64,000 bases of DNA from Symbiodinium microadriaticum (Eukaryota; Sar; Dinophyceae; Suessiales; Symbiodiniaceae): the NCBI GenBank assembly GCA_001939145.1, contig LSRX01000797.1:239067-303066 (forward strand), read 5' to 3'. Shown here one piece after another: positions 31,841-43,700 of this stretch. The notes below the pieces were generated by a model that was not told the origin of the DNA, did no database searches, and was given only the letters and a program-made list of their open reading frames with translations. Numbering within the stretch: the first letter of the stretch is position 1; every line of letters begins with the position of its first letter. Position numbers and translations under genes: made by a program.

Positions 31841-32277
31841 GCAGTCCACGCAGTCCCATCAGAGCCATCATGCCAGTCATCAAACAGTAGCCAAATTACA
31901 CGTTGATGATCTGCTCCCGAATCGCTCTGTCACAGATCTTGTGCCATGTGCATTTCTATGTGTGGATGTATATGAGCTCCATGTTATGCATATTATGTAT
32001 CTGCGCATGTAGATTTAACTGTATATGTACATGTACATACGTATCCATCGACGTACATGTAAAGGTATGTATCTCTAGAGATGCACTGTACGGTTCTCAA
32101 CTATTCAGCTAGTTAAACTCATGATTGAATTAGAACTCGTTAACAAGTAAGTTCAGCAAGCTAATCAAGCAGATAGTAGCAAATCGATGAATCTTCCAAC
32201 TCTCTGAAGTACCTGACACTTCATGAAATCATCAAGAAACTGGTTAACGACATTAACTCACTTCTCAGCTTATATAG

Positions 32278-32560
32278 TCGCCAACTAGCTAGTTAGTTGG
32301 CTAGCTGGCTAGCCAGCTAGCTAGCTAGCTAGCTAGCTAGCTAGGCAGTCAGTCAGTCAGTCAGTCAGTCAGTCAGTCAGTCAGTCAGTCACTTAGTTAG
32401 TCAGGTAGGTAGGTAGTTAGAAAGTTAATGAGTTAGTTAGCCAGGTAGCTAGCTAGCTAGCTAGCTAGCTAGCTAATTATTTGGTTAATTAGTTGGTTAT
32501 TTAGTGAGTGATAGTTAGTTCGTTCGTTTGCTAGTTAATTGTGCATATGGCAACGCATGT
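32278..32560. repeat. (TAGC)n, (TCAG)n and (TTAG)n arrays
   Basis: Self-complementary TAGC units at about 32300-32345, pure TCAG at 32346-32391, then TTAG/GGTA and again TAGC units at about 32445-32475. The TAGC runs can form hairpins or cruciforms. Confidence 0.95.
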
Positions 32561-32605
32561 GAATTTGTGCGCTGTGTTGCACATGTATATATGTATATGA
32601 GCATG

Positions 32606-32697
32606 CATGGATGGACGGAGGGATGGAGGGATGGACGGGTGCAGGGATGGAAGGATGAAGGGACTGATGGAGGGATCGAGGGATGGCTGCATGGATG
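32606..32697. repeat. Degenerate (GGATGGA)n repeat
   Basis: Imperfect GGAT/GGAGGGAT units over about 90 bases. Confidence 0.8.
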
Positions 32698-32916
32698 ACG
32701 GATTAGGGGTAGTATCACTGTAATGATAGCCAAGATGAACCCAAAGCCAGGAGCAGGTTGACCTGTAGCCCGTCTTTGCTGTACGGAATGTATTTGCCAA
32801 GTACGAGCGCGGAAGATTGAAAGCCACAACCCCTCAGTATCAGGGAGGGTGGGAGGTTTTACTACTAGGGGGAGGCGATTAGGTAGTCAGACCCTTGAGG
32901 GTCCAGACTCTTGACA

Positions 32917-33246
32917 ATGGTACAATTTGAGTCGATGAAGTCGTCAGCAGATGCACCAATGTCTCATCCCAACACCGTAGATTCTACCCGATTCTCCGAC
33001 AACCTGCTTTTCTTTATGACGTTAAAAGCCTGGCCGGACCACGAAGCTCACAGTCAATCTGGCTGCCGGAAACTGGCGGCCGGAATGATATCATCCTACC
33101 CGTGGTCAGAGTACGACAGCCCGAAAAAGAATCTGCCGGCAGCTCCTATGGACTGGAAGTCGCACCTGCACAGAGCCTGTTCACGAGATAGAAGTGGCTC
33201 CAAGCCTAACACTTTGGGAATTCGCAGCAAAGTCTTCGACAGCTAG
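32917..33246 (+). CDS. Hypothetical 109-codon ORF
   Basis: ATG-initiated frame of mixed composition with several W and M residues, ending at TAG 33244-33246. No motif recognised, no splice evidence, no neighbour relation. Confidence 0.25.
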   Translation: MVQFESMKSSADAPMSHPNTVDSTRFSDNLLFFMTLKAWPDHEAHSQSGCRKLAAGMISSYPWSEYDSPKKNLPAAPMDWKSHLHRACSRDRSGSKPNTLGIRSKVFDS

Positions 33247-34205
33247 AGGAGGAGTGACGCAGTCCTTTCACTTCAATTGCAACCAGCAGAGCATTGTCCA
33301 CGGCAGGAGCGCTGCAGTACTCTGACAGCCAGGGGTGTTAATTTTCAATGCTCTGAAAAGTACAGAGCCCGATGTACCTTGGACGTTATTTCAAGCCTAG
33401 GCCCAGCCTAGGCTTGAGCACCCAGGCTTAGGGAAGCCTAACCTAAAGCCGAAACCCCCTACATTCTGATAAGACGGATGCTTCCCTCTTTGCCCTGGAT
33501 GTTTCACCCCAGAACGCCATGTGAATCCTTGCAGAGGGACTTGTCTAATTACAGGCGCACGAATGTGGCGATTGCATGGACTCCCTATGGTGGGTGGGTG
33601 TGTGGGTGTGTTTGCGCGTGCATGCGCGTGTGATTCTGCTAGTGTCCTTCTGTCGGTCGTCATTTGACATTTCAGGTATAGAACCGAGAGGCTTGCTTCC
33701 CAACAGCAGTTGGTAGGTGTTGCCAAGAGCGTCTCGAGAGCCCGACCCTCTACATCGTCCCCATGAGGCTCTCATGTCTCGTATCCTTCATTCATGCCTT
33801 TCTTCGTACCGTTTATGACGGGGCCTCTGGAAGGCTATGCCACGTTACCCACCTGACTGGTCGGGCCGCTCAGAATTTGGCAAAAGGAGTGCTTGTCAAG
33901 GTACGTGAGGGTGGCTTGTCGCGAATCTTGGGGTCGTTCTTGTCGTTGGTCCCAGGCCCTGTGGCTTTCATGAAGGCCCTTGTCGAAAGCTTTGCCTCCG
34001 AGCAATCTGGTTGTCTAGTTTGGGCTTCGAGAGATTTTATGGGAGCTTCAAGAAAGACTCTAAGACTTTCAGGTCGTGGAACAGAATGAGCAAAGCTGCT
34101 TTGCGAACGGCATCCCGGCCGGATTGTTTTCAGAAGCTGTCTGCATTCATTGCACTGGCCTGGTTGCGATCTCCGGAATGAAGCTGTTTCTGATCCGAAA
34201 CGAAA

Positions 34206-34231
34206 GAGAGAGAGAGAGAGAGAGAGAGAGA
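34206..34231. repeat. (GA)n microsatellite
   Basis: Thirteen GA units. Confidence 0.9.
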
Positions 34232-34929
34232 CATGAATGAAAAAAGATGCGGCAGCTCCCCAAAATGTTCAGTCGTCCATCCACAGCAGTTAGCACAGCA
34301 AGCTAGCGACATAGGGCCATCAGGTTAATTAACTTTGACGTTCGCCTGAATGTCAGCCTAGCCGGCCGAGCCTCGACCACGGCAAAACAAGCACTCCACG
34401 GACAAGTACCTTAGCCCTATGTAACTCACAGTCACAACGCGTGGCATCGGCACAGGCAGACGAAGCCAATGCAGGGATGCCTTAAGCCATGGCAGCCGAG
34501 AGTGACGGTGATGGAACGTTGGCGGATTCAGCGCCGGCTGACGAATTCCAAGCGACTTGGCACAGGGAATGTCTTCAGGATGCGCTGTGAAGTTCAGCGG
34601 CCGCGCACAGCCCACGCCAGCACCTTTCTAGCCCTATATAGTGACGGCATTGAAAGAGCATGCCCGATGCGAGCACGAAGCATTTGCAAAGCCGATCGCC
34701 TCGACCAGACCGACGATCGCGATGCCTGGAATCGACTTAGTGGCATAGCACTTGCCTGGTCGCTGGTTCCTCGGAAGCAGTGGTGGAGGAGTTAGGCTTT
34801 TGGTTGCAGGGTCCGGGATTATGATGATAACTACTTTATACTACGTACGAGGTAGTACTTACTAAGGCTTCATGACTCAGGACTCAAGACTAACTATCAA
34901 CTACATTACTAACTACTGCTCTCGCTATT

Positions 34930-35063
34930 GCTCATGCTACTGCTACTGCTGCTACGACTACTGCTACTACGACAACTACCACTACCACCACCACTACCAC
35001 TTCAACCAGCACTACCACTACCGCTTCTTCTACAACTGCTACTACTGCTATTATTGGTATTCT

Positions 35064-35120
<57 letters not shown>

Positions 35121-35121
35121 G

Positions 35122-35184
<63 letters not shown>

Positions 35185-35230
35185 GCTAGTACTGCTAGTA
35201 CTACTAGTACTACTAGTACTACTAGTACTG

Positions 35231-35269
<39 letters not shown>

Positions 35270-35332
35270 CTGCTGCTGCTGCTACTACTACTACTACTAT
35301 TTCTGCTACTACTACTACTCCTGCTGCTGCTG

Positions 35333-35364
<32 letters not shown>

Positions 35365-35385
35365 GCTACTAAGTACAACTAGTAG
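34930..35385. repeat. Long CTA/CTG trinucleotide array
   Basis: The longest triplet tract in the window: about 450 bases of CTA with interspersed CTG, CCA and AGTACT. Four long frames through it (poly-Leu, Tyr, Val, Ser) are artefacts. Confidence 0.97.
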
Positions 35386-35389
35386 TACG

Positions 35390-38300
35390 ACTACTACCTC
35401 GACTAAGACGAGCAGTACAGCGAAGGCTGGAAATGCCTGAGAAACAGAATCAGAAAACATTGAAAACGTGGCGAGACAAAACATCGAACACATCCTTCCA
35501 TGAATTGTTTTGAACGCTGTCAGGAAGGACAGCTGCCTGACTTGTTGGCAGCTTGTTTCCCTTCGGGACATGGCTGTGTTCGGCTCCAGTGGCTTATGCT
35601 CAGCTACTGCAAGGGACAACAATGTCCGGTGCAGCAAAAGTGCTCAGCGCACCTCATGCCCGGACTGCTTGGGCGGGAAGTCTTAGCGTTCCTTAACGGT
35701 GTGGTCTGAATGATTCTGGTGTGTTCCGAAATTGTTAGACTCAGTTGGCCATTTCTTAATTAAGGGTGATGTCGGGTGCTGCATGCCCGGCAACTGACGA
35801 AACCTCACGAGATTATACGGGAGCTGCTGCTGATTTTGCCAGATGTGCGTCGGACAAGGAATCCAGGGATACCTTCAGTCACACATGCCGCAAAGCAATC
35901 GTTAGAAATCATATCTTACACAACCACCATCATAGTCGTCAGCAACGGCAGCGGCAACATCTTCATCATCAGCGTCAGCACACCAATCTCACCGTCGTCA
36001 TCCTCATCAGTGTTCAAAGGGTATCTGCAAACATAGCAACATTGACAGTGTTCAACAGTTCTTGATGACAAGTAGAGACCGCAAGAATCTGCATACTAAC
36101 GCCACAGGTATAGCGGTGTACCTGGGTGTTAGGTATAATTCGTTAGGTAAGAGCTCAGTGCATCAACTTCGGACCCAAAGCTGAAGCCTTGCCGGTGTCG
36201 CAAGGCCATTTCCGTGGCTTTGGCAGCCCACTGTTCCCAGGGGGAACGGCGCCAGGACGAGTTCAGTTGCAGCGTGCTTGCAGGGTTCATGTAACTAGTG
36301 TTTGCACAAATGTCTTCCATACGTTCTTTTCGTGCTCGCAGGGTACGTGCTCTGATGCTCATGCAGTGTCACCTGTCGATTTGCTGCGGGTATACAGAGC
36401 TTTTCAAGTGAATCCAAGTGGATGCGTGCAAGGTGGACCGATGGGCTGTTTGCACAGAAAGACAAAACGCGACATGCAAAAGCCCAAAGCACCTACAGCG
36501 CTGACATTCAGGACAAGCGGCTGCGACTAGAGCATTTTCAAGGCTTGGAACGGGTGTTTGTTCGTAGAAACTTCGTACCCCAACAGCTGCAACCAAACCT
36601 GCAAGAAAGCCTCGAAATCGCTGTTTCCGGTAAAAAGCCAGGTTGGCAGTTTCTGATGTGCTGCATCATCATCTGGCACCATTACTGCAACCCGACCTGC
36701 ACTTAGGGTTCTCATGTCAAAACTAGACTGTGGCCTGTGATTGGGGACAGGAGGGCTGCACACAGAGTCACTTGTGATTCAGTTCAGGTTGAGTGACACC
36801 GGGTTAGGTTTTCTTGCATAGCTTTATCAGCATTTGGAGAGCATGCGACAGCAGACAGTATTCCAGTTCCTGGCGTGAAAACTGTGCGCCAAGGCAACCC
36901 AAGTATCTTTTCGCAATTGGCATATTGCTCCGTGACGTTCTTCGTCTTCTTTTCGGGCGTCGTGACGCAGTACGCCTATGTAGTGCCTCTGAGTCATCAG
37001 AGAAGAAGGGATCGGGAGGCAGGGTCGATGGGACAGAGATTCTGTCATTTCCGATTCGGCGATGTGACATGACGATGCAAGTTCTTCACTTTTGATTGGG
37101 CAGTGTAGAGCCGGTGGGATGTTCTGCGCTGATCCAAGGACAAGATGTCTGGTGTCAACGCACACCTGCTTTCATTCTACTTGCGACGAATCGCTCGAGT
37201 TCTTCCGATGTATTATGGCATCTCGTCTACGATCTTCCTTTAGGAGTGGGGCGGTGGGGAGCTTCGTTGTTCCGTTCCAGTTTGCCACGCAGTGGCAAGG
37301 CGGGTAGGCTTGGCTTTGGCTGCCACACGTATCTCGTGCGAGGAAGAGGCTGCATGCTCGAATAGGGGATGCGGAAGGATCATGTGTCAAAAGAAGCTAG
37401 CAAAGATCATTCGTGCAGGGGTTTAGGAGTGATGTTTCTGGCTGAGTTCGGGAGATCACTAAACAGAGCTGCACATTCTGAGGAATTCACTTCCTGGTGT
37501 TGGCTTTGTCGGGCAAATCCCTGGCAACCGACTTCCAGGACGCGGCTGGCCATCTCAACATTGGCCCCGACCCTAGAAATTTGCAACCTCCCGTACTCCA
37601 AGCCTGCTGCGCGAGGACTCGGTCTTGATGATTTGCACTTGGCACGGGTCCTCTCCTGCCACAAATTTTCCTGCATGGACGGTCTGCGCGCTGGTGTGGC
37701 GCCTGCCTTGCATGACATTTTCCTGCCTGCAGAGTTCAGTGACGAGGTCCAAGGTGAAGGGGGTTCAGGATCGTGGCTCGGAGATGGACTCGAAGCACGC
37801 GTAACTAGTGGCCCGCGCTTTTCGGAACCAGATCCGTACTCAAGTGTAGCAGAGTGTGAAGAGAAGCGCTGTGCCTGACTCTCGAGTGTCTCCTTTTTCA
37901 TTTTGCTTGTGATTTTCAGAAAGCTTCTGAATGATTCCTACACCCAATGCTGACGCTCACATGTGAATCAGCACCATGACCTTCGAGCCCTTCTGGTTCC
38001 AAGCCGGAGATTCAAGGTGCTGGTTGTTTGCTCCACTGCCTTCCCGCCTCCTGTGCTGCATACGACAGCGTGGCTTTGCTGCGCTTGCTTTTCAGACATG
38101 CCTTGGTCCCGCGTGCTGCCCCTGGTTTGGTGTGTAACAACTCATCCCGTTGCCCCGTTGCTCTTTGTTTGGCACAGAAAGCGAACAGAGACAGCAGGGA
38201 GAGCCGTCCCCCCGTTCAACCATGAGGTTTCGGGAGCAGCGTGCACTACCCGATGGCCCTTTGGGGCTGTTTGATGACGCTGGGCTTCTGCGACGAAGTG

Positions 38301-38700
38301 CAGCCTGGCACGTAGCAGCTGGAGCAAAGGTTGCTCGAGAACTTGAAAGGTCTAACTTGAGAAGTCGGGAGCTTGGCTTCATTGTGGACGAGAAACCCCA
38401 GTCATAAAGCCGCTGTGCAGCTGAAGGGAATCAACAAATGCAATCCAAAGTGGTGACAAGTAAGACTTATTTACGGTACGGGGTTGTTTGATAACAGGAA
38501 GCTATTATGAGGCATGGGAAATGACAGGATGCTGTCAAGTCTGGGCTCCTGTGGAACCAAGTGCGAGTCTACTTCATGACGGATTTTGCTAAAGTGCTTC
38601 AGTCAGCGAACGATTCTTCGCACTCAGCGGCCTAGTCACACTTCCTACATCCCAACGCCGGTGCTCCAGGTGGACTCGTCTTGCTCCTTGAATTGCAATT
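35390..38700. other. Region with weak open frames only
   Basis: Overlapping antisense ATG frames at 37369-37878 (+, 169 codons) and 37407-37901 (-, 164 codons) cannot both be genes. A plus frame from ATG 38222 to 38407 encodes a compact charged 61-residue C-terminus-like peptide. None is recognised. Confidence 0.5.
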
Positions 38701-38715
38701 GGACGGTAAGACTAG

Positions 38716-38749
38716 AACCCTAACCCCCAAACCCTAAGCCCTAAACCGC
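38716..38749. repeat. Telomere-like CCCTAAA tract
   Basis: Four to five variants of CCCTAAA/CCCTAAC, degenerate. Confidence 0.8.
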
Positions 38750-38818
38750 TGAATTGCTACAAGATTCCGAGCGCACAAAGATGCCTGACACGGACCTCCC
38801 TCTAAGGGTTCAGGTTGA

Positions 38819-38893
38819 CCGCTGCTGCTACTACTACGACGACGACGACGGCGGCGACTACTACTACTGCTGCTACTGCTGCTGCTGCTGCTG

Positions 38894-38927
<34 letters not shown>

Positions 38928-38938
38928 CACTACCACCA
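38819..38938. repeat. CTG/CTA trinucleotide array
   Basis: CTG, CTA and GAC triplets, purest as CTA at about 38893-38926. Confidence 0.95.
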
Positions 38939-39049
38939 GGTGATAAGGACCTTCGGACTTGGCCCAGACAGAGTTGAGAAGCTGCCAGATGTCGACCTCC
39001 AGTGCTCCTAACCTTCGATTCAGCCATTCAAGAAGCTGAACGGCCGGTA

Positions 39050-39153
39050 ACATAGAGGCTTAAATGATTACCAATACTATTGTGGAGGTTCCTTATTATT
39101 ACTATCGTAAAACATACCCCCAAACCCTATTCTAATTACTAGGGCCTCTATAG
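39050..39153. mobile_element. TA-flanked MITE, family 1 copy C
   Basis: A 104-bp unit. Left end ACATAGAGGCTTAAATGATT, right end (reverse complement) CTATAGAGGCCCTAGTAATT, TA at 39048-39049 and 39154-39155. It shares CCAATACTATT near the left end and CCCTATTCTAATTA near the right end with copies A and B. Confidence 0.75.
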
Positions 39154-39203
39154 TATGCACATCTTCTAGCATCTCCGCTCCTTGCACATGTCCTCACCCC
39201 TAA

Positions 39204-39238
<35 letters not shown>

Positions 39239-39480
39239 TGTGTGCGCGCGTGCGTGCGCATGTATGCATATATATGTATGTATAGGTATATCTATATTTA
39301 TCTGTATCTACATATGTGTATATATATATGTATATATGTAGAGACAGCTGTATGTGTATATGTGTATCTGGTTTACTTCCTGAGTTCTTTATTTGTTCAC
39401 TTGTGTCTGTAACTCTGTGTATATTGCGTATATATATATATATATATGTATATGTATGTATATGTATATGTATATGTATA
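39204..39480. repeat. (GT)n then (TATG)/(TGTATA)n microsatellite, 5' flank of the LINE
   Basis: Pure GT at about 39204-39236, then TATG-rich DNA. It ends in three in-phase TGTATA units at 39463-39480, directly abutting the first base of the LINE. Confidence 0.9.
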
Positions 39481-39713
39481 GGGCCCAGATTGCCAGCGCG
39501 AGCTGCTGGAACGACTGTAGGCCCCAGTGCCATCTCTCATCTCTGCCACGCCGCAATACTCTCCGACGGTGGCATCGCCGTCAGAGAGCTGGCAGAGCGA
39601 AGGCACGACGAAAGGTGCACAGGGCCCGCAAGCACGGGCTAAAAGTGCCGAGCAGGGCACTACGACTCCTGCGAAGACACCATTCCAAGCCCCTGTACCG
39701 AGAGCTCGCAAAC

Positions 39714-40733
39714 ATGGGTGGCAAGAACAAGCCGTCATCTTGGTCCTCTTCCTCGAGCTGGCAACAGCGTGGTGGTTGGAGCCAGGACGAGCGGCCACAG
39801 TGGAACCGTGGGGACGACAAGTGGTGGCGAGATCAGAAGAACACACCCTCAACCAAGTTTCCCAGCTACCAGGCTATGGATGTCAGCAAGATCGGCCCAG
39901 CGAAGGACGAGGCGACCGAGCTGGACACAGATGGAGCAAGCAAGCCAGCGACGGGCAAGTTCTTCCAGAAGTGTGTCACTGCGATGAAGAAGGCCGAGAT
40001 GAGAGCCCGCAAAGCCTGTGTGGAGAAGAAGCGAGCAGACGAACGATGGCAGCTCTACCAGGACCAGATGAAGCAGGCTTTCATCGACGAGAGGGCTCGC
40101 TTCATGGCGGACAAGAAGAAGCTCGAGGACGAGCAGCGCGAGCAGGAGGAGCAGCAGGTCAAGGCCCTCCTCACCTTGCAGAAGATCCTTGCCAACCCGC
40201 ACGAGGCCCTTGTGAACACCGAGGAGGACCAGGAGAAGCATCGAGCCAAAGAGGAGGCAACCAAGGATTGGGATGCACTCCTCGCCCAGACGGAGCAACT
40301 CGACGAGGAGATGGAGATCGACGAGTGGGATGCCTTACTTTCCACACCAGGTGCTGCCCAGAAGCGGATTCACGAGCTCCTGGCGACGAAGGTGGAAAAG
40401 GGGGCAATGACTACCTCGCCGTCGCTGATGAGGAAGAGCACACTTGGTGGAGACACCACACCGAGTTTTGGCAATGGAGGCGAGGTTCCACCGCCTTATG
40501 CAGCCTCTCCGTCAACCCGAACTGCCAGACCATCTCCCCTCCACGGCCGACGAGAACCGCGAATGCCAGTGCGGATGCATGGGAGAGAGTCTCCCATTCC
40601 AAAGCCTGTGCCTGGCTCATTGCTCGATCAGAGGTTGGCTGCCAAACGAGACCGAGAGCCGATCCATGTGGCCTCTGGCGACGAGATCGACGAAGTCACG
40701 GGACCGGGACCTCCCATAGCTCCGGTCGACTAG
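39714..40733 (+). CDS. LINE ORF1, Gag-like coiled-coil protein (339 aa)
   Basis: Starts at ATG 39714 (MGGKNKPSSW). Residues 1-45 are rich in Trp, Ser, Gln and Gly with repeated WWR/W-x-R patches, likely RNA-binding. Residues about 80-200 are highly charged, rich in Lys, Glu and Arg with heptad character, and predict a coiled coil. An acidic stretch follows, then a Pro-rich basic tail with PPPY and RxSP motifs from about 255. There is no CCHC zinc knuckle and no RRM that I can see, so it resembles LINE ORF1 only in size, charge and position. ORF1 proteins coat the element RNA. It ends TAG 17 bases before the ORF2 start, in a different frame, so re-initiation or leaky scanning would be needed. 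In-frame codons continue upstream of the ATG through the microsatellite, which argues for this internal start. Confidence 0.8.
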   Translation: MGGKNKPSSWSSSSSWQQRGGWSQDERPQWNRGDDKWWRDQKNTPSTKFPSYQAMDVSKIGPAKDEATELDTDGASKPATGKFFQKCVTAMKKAEMRARKACVEKKRADERWQLYQDQMKQAFIDERARFMADKKKLEDEQREQEEQQVKALLTLQKILANPHEALVNTEEDQEKHRAKEEATKDWDALLAQTEQLDEEMEIDEWDALLSTPGAAQKRIHELLATKVEKGAMTTSPSLMRKSTLGGDTTPSFGNGGEVPPPYAASPSTRTARPSPLHGRREPRMPVRMHGRESPIPKPVPGSLLDQRLAAKRDREPIHVASGDEIDEVTGPGPPIAPVD

Positions 40734-40750
40734 GTGACAGTGCTAGCTGG

Positions 40751-43700
40751 ATGTGCTCTACACCGGCTACGGATGCCTATTATGAAGCAGGGCTTTTTCG
40801 GCATGTCCCTGCGGAAGAGTTCCAAACTTTTATCTGGGATATCTTGGATGTCCTGGATAGGTGCTCGTACTACTTGAGCACCATGCTCCCTGGTCTGCAA
40901 CCGGTTGGCGATGTTTGTATCGCTGTCTTCCTAACCGGCTTGCTGAGTGTTTTGCTGGCAACCTTGCATCTGATGGGGAAGGGATGCAAGAGAGCCACGA
41001 CCTCCTTTAGAGATAGCAGACACTGCAGAGACCCTTTGTGGATTTCTCTGCTCTTGGCCTTCAGCTGCTTGCAAGCTGTACATGGCGCCCCTCCGGTGCC
41101 TCCTACAAGTCATCCATATGTGAGGCCTGCAATCCCTCGGCCCACAGATCTAGAGGTGTGGATTTCAGGCCAACAGACTCTGCGAGAGCAACTTCTGAGG
41201 GCCGACCAAGCCAGAATCGATGGCATACCATTGGAACGAAGTGCAGGTGAAGCTGCCGCGCCCAACTTTGCTGTGCCCTTTGGTGCTGATCCAGAGTCTC
41301 TGCCTGCACAAGGGCACTTGATCCGGCCGGACGAAGCCAGGGCGACACACATTTCGTTCTGGGTGTGCACCCCCTACACGGAAGCTGAGACCATCGACCT
41401 CGGCTTCGCTTTTCCACTTGAGATTGGAGATCTGATTCAGTCTGTTGTTGATGCCGCTGGCCGCCTCCCTGTAAACTACCTGACACATGGAGTTGCTGTC
41501 AGCCCGCAGATCCACGAGGACTTCGGCGCCATCTTGCTTCTCCCGGGCTGGACTGTGTATTCAGGCCACATTGCAGAAGTCTTGGATGCGCGAGCTGTCC
41601 AGAAAGGCATCTTCGCCTTCTACCTTGATGGTGCAGTAACACGATATGCCGTGCTGAAGCAGATTGGCTTGACTGAGCATGCCGAAGTCGACGTCTTTGT
41701 CCACGGCAGCTTCAACCCCCTCGGCAACTTCTGCCAAATCCAACCTCGACAAGGTGGGCTAATCCAGGTGCTGCCTCGAGGACAGGTGGTTCACTGGATG
41801 TCCGAGTTGGATACACGACTAGCTGATCCGGGACGATGGGACCCGACTACCGAAGCCCCACAGCCGCAGCCAGGGAGATTCATCGCCTTGCAGTCGGAGG
41901 AGGAGCAGTACATCCACCAGGCGACCCGCGATCAGCTGCCACCTTTGGATGTGGCGGCCACGGTCTTTGGTCACCCAGCACATACCATCTGGCTTCGGGC
42001 CCCGACAGAAAGGCCCACATACTTGGAATTGGCGGGGCGGCGAATCCACTCAATCGTCGCTGTGCTGGAGTATGAGGCTCACCCTATGGGACAGACCACT
42101 GTCCTCTTCCTTGATTTGAGAGGAATCGGGAAATGGCCACAATGGCTTGCGATATCTGGACGGGTGTTTGATCCAGATGCATATGTGGACGGGCTGCAAC
42201 TGCCCTTCATTGAGGAGCACTCCGTCGTCATCTATGGAGGGATCCCACGGGGTGGGGGCAACACCCTCCTCGTTGAAGACGGTGAGGTGATCACCATGAC
42301 TTTGAGACGTACAGCCAACCTCACGCCCACGGAGCAAGAGTGCCCCTCTACCAACGAGGAAGAGGAGGAGGAAGACCCTGATGATGGCGATGACTGTGAT
42401 ATGCTGCGGTCCCCTTCGGGCTCTACACCTTCTACCCCAACTCAGCCACGAGGGCCGCCGCCACCGCGAGAGATCGAGGATAGAAGCCGATCGCCACATA
42501 GAGCTTCTCCTGGAGGCCGACATCATGATGAACCACCCAGCGCTGGTATGGTGCTTCAACTTCAGCATCATGTCGACCCTCCGAGATTTGACCTCACCAA
42601 GGATAACCTACGGCTGCCCCACTTCGAGCAAAACTTCGACCATCTTTTTCACACATGGCCGGGGGACTGGCTCAACTTTGATGTTTGGCAGCTACCAATA
42701 AAAAAGGCAACCCGAAAGGCTCTGAAGCCGATGATCCATTGGAGTCGGTTTCTGTGGCAGCTCCCTGCTTCTGCCAAACCCGAGGTGCATGTCTATGCCG
42801 ACGGTTCCTACAGCCCACAGAAAAAGCAGAGTGGTTTTGGCCTTGCCATCCTGCTGAAGTATGCCAACATGTTGACATTGTTTGGAATTGTTGGGGGACA
42901 GATCCTTGGAGCAGCGTACAATCCGTGGACCTTCTCAGCAGCTCCGCCCCTTCAGGCCGAGCTTGTGGGTTTAACCGTTGCCCTGCTCTGGCTTGGCCAG
43001 TCTGCTTCGTTTCTGGATTTCTCCCATGCTACGGTCTACTTTGATTGCCAGGCTGCAGGTTTTGCAGCAGATGGCACCTGGAAAGACTGTGGAGAGTACA
43101 GCCAAAAGTTGCATCAGCTTGAGCTGCTGCTGCGGGGCAGACTTAGCAATCAGCTACGGCTACAGTATGTCAAAGCCCACGCCGACAATGAGTGGAACGA
43201 ATTGGCAGATGTCGTCGCTAAGCAGGCTGCCCAAGGTGCGGGAACTCTACCAACACCCCCTGCCTCCAACTGCCAGGCTTTTCTGAGGCTTGATCTTTGC
43301 TGGAAGGCAGCTGAAGAGTACGGCCTCCGCCACAGATGCTGGCCCGGCATCGGGGACGGTCAGCTAGTCATCGATGAACCGGCTGAGGTTGTGCCGAGCC
43401 CGCTGACTCCCGAGGATCTGATCCCACTCCGCACGACGAGGACCACGGACCAGAATACCTTCTTTTCCACTGTTGCCCTCAGTGTCAATCTGCAGGGCCT
43501 TCGAGGCAAGCACAGCTATGTAGATGCTCAGCTTGACGCTAGGCATTGTCAGGTTGCCTTCCTCCAAGAAACGAAGGACACAGGCGGCACTTGCCACAGC
43601 AAGAATTATCTTCGTTTTGGCACCCCTGCTGAATCTCATTGGGGAGTAGCCATCTGGATTCACAAGAGACTCGGGCTCCTGCAGATCGGTGACAGTGCGC

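Noticed and set aside
32346-32391. Regular direct repeats as a CRISPR-like array
   Set aside because: Pure 4-base microsatellite without spacers, in a eukaryotic genome.
34872-35637. Poly-Leu, poly-Tyr, poly-Val and poly-Ser proteins up to 211 codons
   Set aside because: Artefacts of the long CTA array.
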